64,000 nt of DNA from Bradyrhizobium sp. 170 (GTDB lineage: Bacteria; Pseudomonadota; Alphaproteobacteria; Rhizobiales; Xanthobacteraceae): NCBI RefSeq assembly GCF_023101085.1, contig NZ_CP064703.1:4340001-4404000 (forward strand), given 5' to 3'. A program made the translations under genes and the position numbers. Shown here piece after piece: positions 1-8,998 of the stretch. The notes beneath the pieces are model-generated. The model saw only the letters and a program-made list of their open reading frames with translations, ran no database searches and was not told where the DNA came from. The first letter of the stretch is position 1, and every line of letters starts with the position of its first letter.

Positions 1-185
1 TGACCGGCATTTATCATCTCACTGAACTTAAAATTTCTGGCGAGATCAGGCCCGAGTGGAGCGAGCGGCAATAGCTGTTCCCATTCGGGGGCAAACTTCA
101 CCCATTGCTCTACGGAAGCCACCACACCTCCGAGGACGAAGACTCCTCCGGACTCGGATTCATCAACAAAGGCTTGAAATGCCAT
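1..185 (-). CDS. DUF3800 domain protein, N-terminal part (cut by window edge)
   Basis: Reading the minus strand from the ATG at 185 gives 61 residues beginning MAFQAFVDESESGG, then FVLGGVVAS and a W..F...W..L pattern. This matches the start of DUF3800 proteins, where an early Asp-Glu-Ser lies on the first strand of an RNase H-like fold. The gene runs off the window, so its length and C-terminal acidic residues cannot be seen. The frame stays open upstream of the ATG back to a stop near 280, but the family normally starts just before the FVDES motif, so the ATG at 185 is preferred. No strong ribosome-binding site is visible. The biochemical role of the family is not firmly established; members often sit in accessory or mobile regions. 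Confidence 0.7.
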   Translation of the reverse strand, partial: MAFQAFVDESESGGVFVLGGVVASVEQWVKFAPEWEQLLPLAPLGPDLARNFKFSEMINAG

Positions 186-347
186 GAACGGATTCAGTAC
201 GGCCTCTGCTGGCCTCGTCCCGGTAACTTGAGACCAAAACGCAGTCAGCAGGGGCGTGCTATCCCCATTTGTGTTTCAGGAGCGTGTTCGTTTGACGCAC
301 TCCTTCAGCGTACCAACTGGTTATGTAAAGTACAGCATCCGTAATAA

Positions 348-1322
348 TCAATCCGCGAATTGGCCGGCCGCCTTGATGATCGGTGCCCAGCGGTCAACCT
401 CGCTGATCAATTGTGCCTTCAGCGCTGCGGGCGTGGCCTGGTCCTGCGGGACAGGCTCGGTATTGATTTCGTTGAACCGCTTCACCAAGTCCGGGTCGCG
501 CAACGCCTCCTGCAACGTCCTGGACAGCTTCTGGACGATCTCGTCGGGCGTGCCCTTCGGCGCGTAGATGCCGTGCCAGGCGCCGACCTCAAAACCCTTC
601 AGCCCGGCCTCATCAGCCGTTGGAAGGTCGGGCATCGATCCGAGGCGGCTCTTCGTCGTGATGGCGTAGCTCTTGATCAGCTTGGAGGCGATCGGCGCCG
701 TGGTGTTGGTGGTCTGGTCGCAGGAGAGGTCGATCTGCTTGCCGATCAGATCGTTCATGATGGGCGCATTGCCCTTGTAGGGCACGGTGAGGATTTCCTT
801 GCCGACTGCGGTCATGAACAGCATGCCGCAGAGATGCGATGCGGCGCCAAGACCCGCATTGCCAAAGGTCATCTTGTCGCCGTTGGCCTTGATGTAGGTG
901 ACAAGCTCGGAAAGCGTGTTCGGCGGCAAATCGGGACGGCCGATGATGGTCATCGGCGCATTGGTGACGAGACCGATCGGCGCGAACGCCGTCTTTGTGT
1001 CATAGGGTAGCTTGCGATAAAGCGTGGCCGCCGTGGAGATGCCGATATGGTGGATCAATAGCGTGTAGCCGTCGGGCTCCGCGCGCGAGGCCCGCGTGGC
1101 CGCGATCGTGCCGCCGGCGCCCGTTGCGTTTTCGATCACGATGGTCTGGCCCAGTAGTTTCGACATCGACTGCGCGGTCACCCGCGCCACCGTGTCAGTC
1201 GCGCCGCCGGCGGCGAACGGGACCAGCAGCGTGATAGGCCGGTTCGGATAATTCTGCGCCAGGCTCGCGGAGCTGATCAAGGCGAACGCAAGCGCAATGG
1301 TGGCTGTCTTCTTCATCTGCAT
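348..1322 (-). CDS. TctC/Bug-family tripartite tricarboxylate transporter substrate-binding protein
   Basis: A periplasmic solute-binding protein of 324 residues. The first 22 or so residues (MQMKKTATIALAFALISSAS) form a Sec signal peptide ending SLA-QN. The mature start YPNRPITLLVPFAAGGATD is the Bug-family signature, followed by IVIENATGAGGTI and a closing EVDRWAPIIKAAG. The start at 1322 was chosen because AGGGAA lies at the right distance; a longer in-frame reading from 1391 lacks these features. It lies 65 bp downstream of a tartrate/malate dehydrogenase gene on the same strand, which suggests capture of a dicarboxylic or hydroxy acid, but the ligand cannot be read from sequence. No TctA or TctB membrane genes are adjacent, so it may be an orphan binding protein as is common in this family. 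Confidence 0.93.
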   Translation of the reverse strand: MQMKKTATIALAFALISSASLAQNYPNRPITLLVPFAAGGATDTVARVTAQSMSKLLGQTIVIENATGAGGTIAATRASRAEPDGYTLLIHHIGISTAATLYRKLPYDTKTAFAPIGLVTNAPMTIIGRPDLPPNTLSELVTYIKANGDKMTFGNAGLGAASHLCGMLFMTAVGKEILTVPYKGNAPIMNDLIGKQIDLSCDQTTNTTAPIASKLIKSYAITTKSRLGSMPDLPTADEAGLKGFEVGAWHGIYAPKGTPDEIVQKLSRTLQEALRDPDLVKRFNEINTEPVPQDQATPAALKAQLISEVDRWAPIIKAAGQFAD

Positions 1323-1387
1323 GGGCGTTTCCCTGAATTGTTTTTCTGATCTCGATCGCCACGTTTTGTGTCGACGGTGACGGCTCG

Positions 1388-2461
1388 TCACACGTTGGAG
1401 CTATGGATCGCCTCCACGACGGCCGCGGTGACATCCTTCGTCGTCGCGGTGCCGCCGACATCGGGTGTCGTGATGCCGGCGCCTGTGACCTGCTCCACGG
1501 CGCGCATCAGCCGCACTGAGGCTTCCGCCTCGCCGAGATGATCGAGCATTTGCGACGCCGTCCAGAAGCTGGCGACCGGGTTGGCGATGCCCTTGCCGGT
1601 GATGTCGAACGCCGAGCCATGGATCGGCTCGAACATGGACGGGAAGCGCCGCTCGGGATCGATGTTCGCGGTCGGGGCCACGCCGAGACTGCCGGCCAGC
1701 GCGCCGGCGAGGTCGGACAGGATATCGGCATGGAGGTTGGTCGCCACGATGGTATCGAGGCTCTGCGGCTTCAGCGTCATCCGCACCGTCATCGCGTCGA
1801 CCAGCATCTTGTCCCAGGTGACATCAGGGAATTCTTTTGAGACCTCGTCGGCGATCTCGTCCCACATCACCATGCCATGCCGCTGCGCGTTCGATTTTGT
1901 AACGACGGTCAGGAATTTTCGCGGTCGCGACTGCGCCAGGCGGAACGCATAGCGCATGATGCGCTGGACGCCGACGCGGGTGAAGACGGCGACTTCCGTG
2001 CCGACTTCTTCCGGCAGGCCGCGATGCACCCGCCCGCCGCAGCCGGCATATTCGCCTTCGGAGTTTTCACGGACGATCACCCAATCGAGGTCGCCAGGGC
2101 CGGCATGGCGCAACGGCGAAGTGATGCCCGGCAGGATCCTGGTCGGCCGGACATTGGCGTACTGGTCAAAGCCCTGGCAGATCGGCAGGCGCAGGCCCCA
2201 CAGCGTGATGTGATCGGGAACATCGGGAGCGCCGACCGCGCCGAAGTAGATCGCGTCGAATTTCTTCAGCGTGGCGAGGCCGTCAGCCGGCATCATCACG
2301 CCGTGCTTGCGGTAATAGGCGGAACCCCAATCGAAGGTTTCGACATTGAATTTCACATCGCCCAGGCGCTTCTGCAGGCTTTCGAGCGCCTGAACGCCGG
2401 CGGCAATGACCTCGGGACCGATCCCGTCGGCGGGAATTGCCGCGATTGAATATTCACGCAT
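1388..2461 (-). CDS. Tartrate/D-malate dehydrogenase (decarboxylating), isocitrate/isopropylmalate dehydrogenase family
   Basis: A 357-residue cytoplasmic NAD-dependent beta-hydroxyacid dehydrogenase that oxidises and decarboxylates tartrate, D-malate or a related acid. Visible motifs: the N-terminal IPADGIGPEV nucleotide-fold start, the substrate-binding stretch VIVRENSEGEYAG, the central K-S-N-A segment, the metal-binding run VDAMTVRM, NLHADILSDL, and EPIHGSAFDITGKGIANP near the C-terminus. Tartrate dehydrogenase/DmlA is the closest match; IRGENSEGEY-like wording separates these from LeuB and Icd. The start at 2461 is preceded by an excellent AAGGAGA site. It is the first gene of a likely two-gene operon with the binding protein downstream and is divergent from a LysR regulator that probably controls it. 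Substrate specificity is uncertain. Confidence 0.92.
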   Translation of the reverse strand: MREYSIAAIPADGIGPEVIAAGVQALESLQKRLGDVKFNVETFDWGSAYYRKHGVMMPADGLATLKKFDAIYFGAVGAPDVPDHITLWGLRLPICQGFDQYANVRPTRILPGITSPLRHAGPGDLDWVIVRENSEGEYAGCGGRVHRGLPEEVGTEVAVFTRVGVQRIMRYAFRLAQSRPRKFLTVVTKSNAQRHGMVMWDEIADEVSKEFPDVTWDKMLVDAMTVRMTLKPQSLDTIVATNLHADILSDLAGALAGSLGVAPTANIDPERRFPSMFEPIHGSAFDITGKGIANPVASFWTASQMLDHLGEAEASVRLMRAVEQVTGAGITTPDVGGTATTKDVTAAVVEAIHSSNV

Positions 2462-2499
2462 CGAAATCTCCTTGGGAACGGGCAAGGCCGCGGACGCCC

Positions 2500-2612
2500 C
2501 GTCATTGCGAGCGCAGCGAAGCAATCCACGTCTCCGCTTGCGGCGAAATGGATTGCTTCGTCGCTTCGCTCCCTTGCGCAAGCGCTACGCGTTTGTCGCA
2601 GGCAATGACGAC
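2500..2612. repeat. Dispersed palindromic repeat, family A (cgtcattgcgagcg...)
   Basis: The segment opens with GTCATTGCGAGCGCAGCGAA and closes with an imperfect reverse complement ending GGCAATGACG, with GCAATCCA and TGGATTGC arms inside. The same family recurs at 3656-3733 and 39057-39170. It lies in the divergent region between the dehydrogenase and the LysR gene. The arms could form a long hairpin. Confidence 0.85.
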
Positions 2613-2670
2613 AGGTCCAGCCTTGCTTTCGGAGCATCCTGCGGCGGCTGCCGCGGCGAGGCAATCGGCT

Positions 2671-2709
2671 CGCATTTATACAAAAAATTGATATAATCGC
2701 CGCGGGAGG
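2671..2709 (+). promoter_or_regulatory. AT-rich promoter/operator candidate ahead of the LysR gene
   Basis: A short AT-rich island in GC-rich DNA holds a TATAAT hexamer at 2692-2697 inside an imperfect dyad (TTATAC...GATATAA), followed by GGGAGG at 2704-2709 as the ribosome-binding site. LysR regulators bind T-N11-A dyads in such divergent regions. A matching -35 element is not obvious, so assignment to the regulator or to the divergent operon is open. Confidence 0.4.
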
Positions 2710-2713
2710 ACCG

Positions 2714-3619
2714 ATGGATCTTCATCAACTGCGCTGCTTCGTGGCGGCGGCCGAAGAATTGCATTTTGGCAGGGCGGCGCAGCGGCTCGACATGCTGCCG
2801 TCGGCGCTTGGCCGCTTCATCCGGCTGCTCGAAGACGATCTCGGCACGCGGCTGATGACGCGCACGACGCGCAGCGTCGCGCTGACGGACGATGGCGCCG
2901 TGCTGCTGAAGGAAGCGCGGACGCTATTGGCGCAGGCCGATGCGCTGGCCGGCCGGTTTCGTACGCGCGGCCGCAAGCGGGCCGCGGTCATTCGCGTCGG
3001 CGCCATCGATAGCGCCGCCGCAGGACTGCTGCCGCGGCTGCTCCATGATTTCCGCAAGCGCCAACCCGACGTCACCGTGCAACTGGTCGAGGAAAAGACC
3101 GTGCGCCTGCTGCCGCGTCTGTTGTCCGGCCGGCTCGATCTCGCCTTCGTGCGTCCGCCGGAACGGCCCGACAAGCGGCTGGAGTTTCTGTTGCTGCTGC
3201 ACGAGACCGCCGTCGTCGCGGTGGCCGACCGTCATCCGTTGGCATCGCGAAAGCGCGTGACCATCGCCGATCTCGAAAACGAGCCGTTGATCGTGCCCGA
3301 GCGCCGCTCGCGTCCGCACAGCCACGACCTCACCATGAAACTGTTCGCGGAAGCCGGCTGTGAAGCACGGGTGGCGCAAATCGCCGACGAGAAGCAGACC
3401 ATCGTCAATCTGGTCTCTACAGGATTGGGCGTCGCCATCGTCCCGCGCTGGACCTCGCGCATGGCAACGCGCGGCGTCCGCTTCATCCGCCTCGCAGCCT
3501 CCGACATGAACAAGCTGCCGCTGGCCGCCGCCTTCACCCGCGGCACCCGCGATCCCGTGCGCGATGACGTGCTGGCGATGCTGAAAGCCGATTTGCCGCG
3601 CTACGCGCGGGAGGCGTAG
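2714..3619 (+). CDS. LysR-family transcriptional regulator
   Basis: A 301-residue regulator. Residues 1-60 form the winged helix-turn-helix ([20 protein letters not shown], then [20 protein letters not shown], then [13 protein letters not shown]), and residues 90-300 form the two-lobed effector-binding domain. Length is normal for the family. GGGAGG lies just ahead of the ATG. It is divergent from the tartrate/malate dehydrogenase operon, the standard arrangement for a LysR regulator and its target, so it probably responds to a hydroxy- or dicarboxylic acid. That function is inferred from position only. Confidence 0.94.
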   Translation: MDLHQLRCFVAAAEELHFGRAAQRLDMLPSALGRFIRLLEDDLGTRLMTRTTRSVALTDDGAVLLKEARTLLAQADALAGRFRTRGRKRAAVIRVGAIDSAAAGLLPRLLHDFRKRQPDVTVQLVEEKTVRLLPRLLSGRLDLAFVRPPERPDKRLEFLLLLHETAVVAVADRHPLASRKRVTIADLENEPLIVPERRSRPHSHDLTMKLFAEAGCEARVAQIADEKQTIVNLVSTGLGVAIVPRWTSRMATRGVRFIRLAASDMNKLPLAAAFTRGTRDPVRDDVLAMLKADLPRYAREA

Positions 3620-3655
3620 ACGCCTCAACTGCCAAATCCCACCCGCAGCCACAGC

Positions 3656-3733
3656 CGTCATTGCGAGCGCAGCGAAGCAATCCATCTATCCCCGTGCTGA
3701 GGCGTGGATTGCTTCGCTGCGCTCGCAATGACG
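3656..3733. repeat. Dispersed palindromic repeat, family A
   Basis: A near-perfect inverted repeat: CGTCATTGCGAGCGCAGCGA on the left and its reverse complement on the right, with GCAATCCA/TGGATTGC continuing the arms and a short centre. It lies just after the LysR gene and may act as a transcript-end hairpin. Confidence 0.9.
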
Positions 3734-3750
3734 TGGAGAGAGCGGGGCCT

Positions 3751-3820
3751 GCATCCTTCGAGACGGCGCTTGCGCGCCTCCTCAGGATGAGGTCTCAGAC
3801 CCTCATGGTGAGGAGCGCGG
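3751..3820. repeat. Dispersed repeat, family E (ccttcgagacggcgc ... ctcatggtgaggagcgc)
   Basis: Contains CCTTCGAGACGGCGCTTGCG and CTCATGGTGAGGAGCGCGG. Both blocks recur, in the opposite order, directly after gyrA at 58051-58134, and a relative follows the gyrA 3'-end copy near 60240. No coding sense is seen. Confidence 0.8.
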
Positions 3821-3894
3821 CAATGCCATGCGTCCTAGGACGATACTTGCATCGCCGATCGAACCACGAGGCCGCAGAAAGCCGCGTCGCCTTC

Positions 3895-4224
3895 TTAGAC
3901 CGAAAAACTCGTCCCGCAGCCGCACGACGCGGTGGCATTCGGGTTGACCACGCGGAACGACGCGCCGATCAAATCGTCGACGAAATCGACTTCGGAGCCG
4001 GCGAGGAACGGCACCGAGGCCGGATCGACCAGCACCACCGCGCCCTCGCGCGCGATCACAAGGTCGTCCTCGGCCCTGGCATGGTCGACGTCGAATTTGT
4101 ACTGGAAGCCGGAGCAGCCGCCGCCCTCGACGGAGATGCGCAGCATGGCGCCGTCGCCTTCGACTTTAAGGATTTCGCCGATGCGGCGGGCGGCCCGCTC
4201 GCTGACGGTGATGGCAGTGGTCAT
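3895..4224 (-). CDS. erpA: Iron-sulfur cluster insertion protein ErpA/IscA family
   Basis: A 109-residue A-type carrier that passes Fe-S clusters to apo-enzymes in the cytoplasm. The three ligand cysteines of the HesB/IscA fold are present: Cys37 in EGGGCSGFQY, and Cys101 and Cys103 in the C-terminal CGCGTSF. Length and the glycine-rich loop fit the ErpA branch. It stands alone and divergent from dgt, with no suf or isc genes beside it, as is usual for erpA in this group. An inverted repeat about 20 bp upstream of the start could be an iron- or cluster-responsive operator, though it matches no box that I can name with confidence. Confidence 0.93.
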   Translation of the reverse strand: MTTAITVSERAARRIGEILKVEGDGAMLRISVEGGGCSGFQYKFDVDHARAEDDLVIAREGAVVLVDPASVPFLAGSEVDFVDDLIGASFRVVNPNATASCGCGTSFSV

Positions 4225-4243
4225 GGCATGCTCTCCGGCCCGT

Positions 4244-4265
4244 CATACCCAATTCATTTGGTATG
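4244..4265. promoter_or_regulatory. Near-perfect palindrome between erpA and dgt
   Basis: A 22-bp inverted repeat with arms CATACCcAA and TTtGGTATG around TTCA; only one base pair breaks symmetry. It lies about 20 bp upstream of the erpA start and 63 bp upstream of dgt, a fitting place for a dimeric repressor. The binding protein is unknown. Confidence 0.45.
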
Positions 4266-4327
4266 GGGCGTCAGACATAGTTAAGTGCGTAATCTCGCGG
4301 AATCAAATGGATAAGGACTAAAAAATC

Positions 4328-5536
4328 GTGTCGGTCGGAATGGCTGCCCCCCGCGCGCCCTATGGCTGCGACCCCGATTCCAGCCGCGGCCGGCTGTTTT
4401 CGGAGCCGCCGAGCAAGACCCGCAGCCCGTTCCGGCGCGATTGCGACCGGGTGATCCATTCCACCGCGTTCCGCCGCCTCAAGCACAAGACGCAGGTGTT
4501 CGTGTTCCACGAGGGCGACCATTACCGCACGCGGCTGACCCATTCGCTGGAAGTGGCGCAAATCGCCCGCGCGCTGGCCCGCCAGCTCGGCCTCGACGAG
4601 GACCTGACCGAAACGCTGGCGCTGGCGCACGATCTTGGCCATCCGCCGTTCGGCCATGCTGGCGAGCGGGCGCTCGACAAATGCCTCGCCGCCCATGGCG
4701 GCTTCGACCACAACGCGCAGGCGCTGCGGGTGGTGACCTCGCTGGAGCATCGTTATCCCGAGTTCGACGGGCTGAACCTGACCTGGGAAGCGCTCGAGGG
4801 CATCGTCAAGCACAACGGTCCGCTGACCGAGCGGGGCGGGCCCCCGGCCGGGCCGTACCGCGAAAATGGGCTTCCGGTCGGCATCGCCGACTTCAATCAA
4901 AAATTCGATCTGGAGCTGTGGAGCTATGCCTCGCTGGAAGCGCAGGCCGCGGCCTTCGCCGACGATATTGCCTATGACGCCCACGACATCGACGACGGCC
5001 TGCGCGCAGGCCTGTTCAGCGTCGATGACCTCAAGGTGATGCCGCTCACCCAAGCGATCATCGCCGAGATTGACCGGCATTATCCCAATCTCGACGATGC
5101 CAGGCGCGGCGCGGAACTGGTGCGCGAGCTGATTTCCTACATGATCGGGGCGGTCATGTCGGAGGCGGGCAGGCGGCTGGCCGCGGCGAAGCCGCAATCG
5201 GCGCATGACGTCCGCCACCACCATCAGCCGCTGGTCGCCTTTCCGCCCGAGGTCGCGGAGGAGGAGGCCGCGATCAAGGCGTTCCTGAAACTGCATATGT
5301 ATCGCCACCCCCGCGTCATGCGGGTGATGGGCGAGGCGGAAGGGATCCTGTTCGACCTGTTCGCGCGCTACCAGACCTCCCCGGGCGACCTGCCACCCGA
5401 ATGGGTCGAGGGCTCAGAGCGCGAGAGCGAGGGGGAGCGGGCGCGCCGGATCGGCAATTTCATCGCCGGAATGACCGACCGTTTTGCCTTAATCGAGCAC
5501 CAAAGGCTTTTTGACTCGACCCCGGATTTGCGTTAG
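4328..5536 (+). CDS. dgt: Deoxyguanosinetriphosphate triphosphohydrolase-like protein
   Basis: A 402-residue HD-domain enzyme that cleaves dNTPs to deoxynucleoside and triphosphate. The HD metal site is visible as THSLEVAQ (His72) and [17 protein letters not shown] (His101, Asp102), preceded by [11 protein letters not shown] as in dGTPase-like proteins of the short class. A later [10 protein letters not shown] segment and C-terminal helices complete the fold. The start is a GTG at 4328; an ATG four codons later (4340) is an alternative. It ends 9 bp before argS, so the two are very likely cotranscribed, an arrangement conserved in Alphaproteobacteria. Confidence 0.95.
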   Translation: MSVGMAAPRAPYGCDPDSSRGRLFSEPPSKTRSPFRRDCDRVIHSTAFRRLKHKTQVFVFHEGDHYRTRLTHSLEVAQIARALARQLGLDEDLTETLALAHDLGHPPFGHAGERALDKCLAAHGGFDHNAQALRVVTSLEHRYPEFDGLNLTWEALEGIVKHNGPLTERGGPPAGPYRENGLPVGIADFNQKFDLELWSYASLEAQAAAFADDIAYDAHDIDDGLRAGLFSVDDLKVMPLTQAIIAEIDRHYPNLDDARRGAELVRELISYMIGAVMSEAGRRLAAAKPQSAHDVRHHHQPLVAFPPEVAEEEAAIKAFLKLHMYRHPRVMRVMGEAEGILFDLFARYQTSPGDLPPEWVEGSERESEGERARRIGNFIAGMTDRFALIEHQRLFDSTPDLR

Positions 5537-5545
5537 GCGGCGGCC

Positions 5546-7339
5546 ATGTCCGACAAGCCAGTTACACAACATCTGTTTGCCGACGCGCTGGCGCGCGTGC
5601 AGGCGATCTGCGCCGCGCTCGCGGCCGAGGGCCGATGGCCCGCCGGCATCGATTTCTCCCGCGTCGTGGTCGAGCCGCCGCGCGATGCCAGCCATGGCGA
5701 CATGGCGACGAATGCCGCGATGGTGCTCGCCAAGGACGCCAAGGCAAAACCGCGCGAGCTCGCCGATAAAATCGCGGAAAAATTGCGCGCCGACGATCTG
5801 GTAGCTTCAGTCGAGGTCGCCGGGCCGGGCTTCATCAATCTCACCTTGAAGCCCGAGGTCTGGGCGGGCGAACTGCTCACGATGCTGCGCGAGGGCGCAG
5901 CTTACGGCAAAAGCGCGATCGGCCACGGCGCCAAGGTCAATGTCGAATACGTCTCGGCCAACCCGACCGGACCGATGCATGTCGGCCATTGCCGCGGCGC
6001 GGTGTTCGGCGACGCGCTGTGCGGTCTGCTTGATTTTGCTGGCTACGACGTCACGCGCGAATACTACATCAACGACGCCGGCGCGCAGGTCGATGTGCTC
6101 GCGCGCTCGGCCTATCTGCGCTACCTCGAAGCAACAGGCGAGAACATCGGCGAGATCCCGGAAGGGCTGTATCCGGGGGACTATCTCGTGCCGGTCGGGC
6201 AGGCGCTCGCGGCCGAGCATGGCGACAAGCTCAAGGCGATGCCGGAGACCGCCTGGCTGCCGATCGTGCGCCCCAAGGCGATCGCCATGATGATGGACAT
6301 GATCAGGGGCGATCTCGCGGCGCTCAACATCATGCACGAGGTGTTCTTCTCGGAGCGCTCGCTGGTCGAGACCGGCAACAACAAGGTCACCCAGACCATC
6401 GATTTCCTGCGCGCCAAGGGCGATATCTACGAAGGTCGCCTGCCGCCGCCGAAGGGCAAGCCGGTCGAGGATTACGAGGACCGCATCCAGACCCTGTTCC
6501 GCGCCACCGCCTATGGCGATGACGTCGACCGACCGCTGATCAAGTCGGACGGCTCCTACACCTATTTCGCCTCCGACATCGCCTATCACAAGAACAAGGT
6601 CGATCGCGGCTTCCTCGACATGATCAACGTGTTCGGCGCCGATCATGGCGGCTACGTCAAGCGTATGCAGGCGGCGGTGAAGGCCATCAGCGACGGCAAG
6701 GCCGCGCTCGACATCAAGCTTGTGCAGCTCGTCCGGCTGCTGCGTGCCGGCGAGCCCGTCAAGATGTCGAAACGCTCCGGCGATTTCGTCACGCTGCGCG
6801 AGGTGGTGGACGAGGTCGGCTCGGACGCCGTGCGGTTCATGATGCTGTTCCGGAAGAATGACGCCGTGCTCGATTTCGACCTAGCCAAGGTGATCGAGCA
6901 GTCCAAGGACAACGCGGTGTTTTATGTCCAGTATGGGCATGCCCGCGGCCATTCGATTTTCAAGAATGCCCGTGAGGTGGTTCCGGATCTCCCCGAGGAC
7001 GATGCCATCAGGTCGGCCTGGCTGGGTTCGGCCCCGGTGGAGCGGCTGACCGACGCGGCGGAACTCGGCCTCTTGAAACGGCTGGCGCTCTACCCCAGAA
7101 TGATCGAGTCGGCGGCGGTGGCACATGAGCCCCACCGAATCGCCTTTTATCTATATGATTTGGCCAGTGAATTTCATGCGTTATGGACGAAAGGGCGGGA
7201 TTTGCCCTATTTACGCTTCATTATAACTAATGATGCACAGATCACGAGGGCGCGACTGGCTATGGTCCAGGGCGTCGTCTCGGTTCTGGCATCGGGCTTA
7301 GCCGTTCTCGGCGTCCACGCTCCGACCGAGATGCGGTAG
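5546..7339 (+). CDS. argS: Arginyl-tRNA synthetase
   Basis: A 597-residue class I aminoacyl-tRNA synthetase that charges tRNA-Arg. The N-terminal Add-1 domain (residues 1-115) precedes the Rossmann catalytic domain with the HIGH motif as [13 protein letters not shown] (near residue 137) and the KMSKS motif as [10 protein letters not shown] (near 405). The C-terminal anticodon-binding domain carries the typical FYVQYGHAR and end at EMR. Length is normal. It follows dgt closely, and a SPOR-domain gene follows on the same strand. Confidence 0.98.
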   Translation: MSDKPVTQHLFADALARVQAICAALAAEGRWPAGIDFSRVVVEPPRDASHGDMATNAAMVLAKDAKAKPRELADKIAEKLRADDLVASVEVAGPGFINLTLKPEVWAGELLTMLREGAAYGKSAIGHGAKVNVEYVSANPTGPMHVGHCRGAVFGDALCGLLDFAGYDVTREYYINDAGAQVDVLARSAYLRYLEATGENIGEIPEGLYPGDYLVPVGQALAAEHGDKLKAMPETAWLPIVRPKAIAMMMDMIRGDLAALNIMHEVFFSERSLVETGNNKVTQTIDFLRAKGDIYEGRLPPPKGKPVEDYEDRIQTLFRATAYGDDVDRPLIKSDGSYTYFASDIAYHKNKVDRGFLDMINVFGADHGGYVKRMQAAVKAISDGKAALDIKLVQLVRLLRAGEPVKMSKRSGDFVTLREVVDEVGSDAVRFMMLFRKNDAVLDFDLAKVIEQSKDNAVFYVQYGHARGHSIFKNAREVVPDLPEDDAIRSAWLGSAPVERLTDAAELGLLKRLALYPRMIESAAVAHEPHRIAFYLYDLASEFHALWTKGRDLPYLRFIITNDAQITRARLAMVQGVVSVLASGLAVLGVHAPTEMR

Positions 7340-7457
7340 GCAGGGGCGAAGGCCTTCACGAATGGGGGTTCGTGGGGGTATCTGGCAGGGGCCACACTCG
7401 TCATGGTTTGTTTGACATGGCGGGTTGGCGCTTTCCCGTAGGGGATGCATCATCACG

Positions 7458-8951
7458 ATGGCAGATCGATATCAGGACCGACCTTTTCCCTCCGCCGACC
7501 AGGCTCGCGGCGAGAGTGATCCGCTTGCCGAACTCGCAAGGCTGATCGGGCAGAACGATCCGTTGGGGGCCGCGGCCAAACCCGCGGCGCGTCCGCTGCA
7601 GTCGCGGGCCAACGTGCGTCCACAGCAGTATGATCAGCAGCAATATGATCCGCCGGAAGAGCTGCCCGATGCTCCTCCGAGCCCGCCGGCATGGATGCAG
7701 CGCGCGCGCCACGAAACTCCGCTGCCTCCGCCGCCGCTGCCGCAGGAATACGATGACGAGCCGGAGTACCAGCCGGCGCCGGTCCATCCTTTGCATCGCT
7801 ACGCAGCCCAGCCGCCGCAGGTGCCCGCGCATCAAGCGCCGCCCGCGCAGGACTATGACGAGCAGCCTCAGCACCAATACGCCGACGAGCCGCTGCAGGA
7901 CCCGTCGCGCTATGACGACGCGCTGTATGGGCGATTAGAGACCGGCGAGCACGACTATCAGCGCGATCCGGCCTATCCGGACGATCCCTACGCCTACCAG
8001 GGCGAATATGAGGAAGAGCCCGCGCCGAAGAAGCGTTCGAGCGGCCTGATGACGGTCGTTGCGGTTCTGGCGCTGGCCGTGGTGGGGACGGGGGCTGCCT
8101 TTGCCTATCGCACCTTTGTCGGTTCGCCCCGCAGTGGCGAGCCGCCGATCATCAGGGCCGACAACAGCCCGACCAAGGTGGTGCCGGCGCCATCAGACGC
8201 CGGCGCTGGCAAGACCCCCGACCGCATGCTGTCGGGCGATGGCGGCGAGAAGCTGGTGTCGCGCGAAGAAACGCCGGTCGACGTCAATTCGAGGTCCGGC
8301 GGGCCGCGCGTGGTGTTTCCGCCGCTGAACCAGAACGCCAACCCGCCGCCGGCCTCGAGTGTATCGCCGTCGGCGCCGATGGCTACGGCCGCCAACGGCA
8401 CGATGCCGAACAACGAACCGCGCAGGATCAGGACGCTCGCGGTCAAGGGCGACGCCGCTGATAACGGCGGCATCCCGGCAGGCGCCAACGCGCCGCAGAG
8501 GCCGGCGCCGCCGACGCGTTCCGTCGCTGCCCAGGCCGTGGCTCCTGGTCCCGGTCCCACTGTACCGCCGGCGCGTAACCCGGCATCCGCCAATGCCAGC
8601 GCCAATACGCCAATGTCGCTCGCTCCCGGACAAGCGCCCGATTCCGCGCCGCCGGCCCGGATGGCGGCGACCAATCCGACCCAGACGGCCGCCCCGACCA
8701 GCGGCGGCTATCTGGTGCAGGTCTCCTCACAGAAGAACGAGGCGGACGCGCAGGCTTCCTATCGCGCGCTGCAGGGCAAGTTCCCGAACGTGCTCGGGCC
8801 GCACTCGTCGCTGGTGAAGCGGGTCGATCTCGGCGAAAAAGGCGTCTATTACCGCGCCTTCGCCGGCCCGTTCGGCTCGTCCGAGGAGGCGGCGCAGGTC
8901 TGCAGCAGCCTGAAATCTGCCGGCGGACAGTGCTTCGTCCAAAGGAATTAA
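7458..8951 (+). CDS. SPOR-domain membrane protein (division-site peptidoglycan binding)
   Basis: A 497-residue bitopic inner-membrane protein. A proline-, glutamine- and tyrosine-rich cytoplasmic part of about 195 residues precedes one membrane segment (TVVAVLALAVVGTGAAFAY, near 200-218), a long Pro/Ala-rich periplasmic linker, and a C-terminal SPOR domain (from GGYLVQVSSQ near 416 to the end) that binds denuded septal glycan. The ATG at 7458 is chosen over an in-frame TTG at 7425 because MADRYQDRPF is a conventional start. Its place between argS and nagZ, ahead of scpAB, is conserved in related genomes and fits a role in cell division. The linker's low complexity makes detailed homology unreliable. 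Confidence 0.93.
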   Translation: MADRYQDRPFPSADQARGESDPLAELARLIGQNDPLGAAAKPAARPLQSRANVRPQQYDQQQYDPPEELPDAPPSPPAWMQRARHETPLPPPPLPQEYDDEPEYQPAPVHPLHRYAAQPPQVPAHQAPPAQDYDEQPQHQYADEPLQDPSRYDDALYGRLETGEHDYQRDPAYPDDPYAYQGEYEEEPAPKKRSSGLMTVVAVLALAVVGTGAAFAYRTFVGSPRSGEPPIIRADNSPTKVVPAPSDAGAGKTPDRMLSGDGGEKLVSREETPVDVNSRSGGPRVVFPPLNQNANPPPASSVSPSAPMATAANGTMPNNEPRRIRTLAVKGDAADNGGIPAGANAPQRPAPPTRSVAAQAVAPGPGPTVPPARNPASANASANTPMSLAPGQAPDSAPPARMAATNPTQTAAPTSGGYLVQVSSQKNEADAQASYRALQGKFPNVLGPHSSLVKRVDLGEKGVYYRAFAGPFGSSEEAAQVCSSLKSAGGQCFVQRN

Positions 8952-8998
8952 CGGCGGTTTCCTTGACCCAGGTGCTCTGAGGGGCCTAATCGGCCCCC

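Noticed and set aside
4271-5308. A 345-codon antisense frame across dgt
   Set aside because: Shadow frame; dgt has all catalytic motifs on the plus strand.
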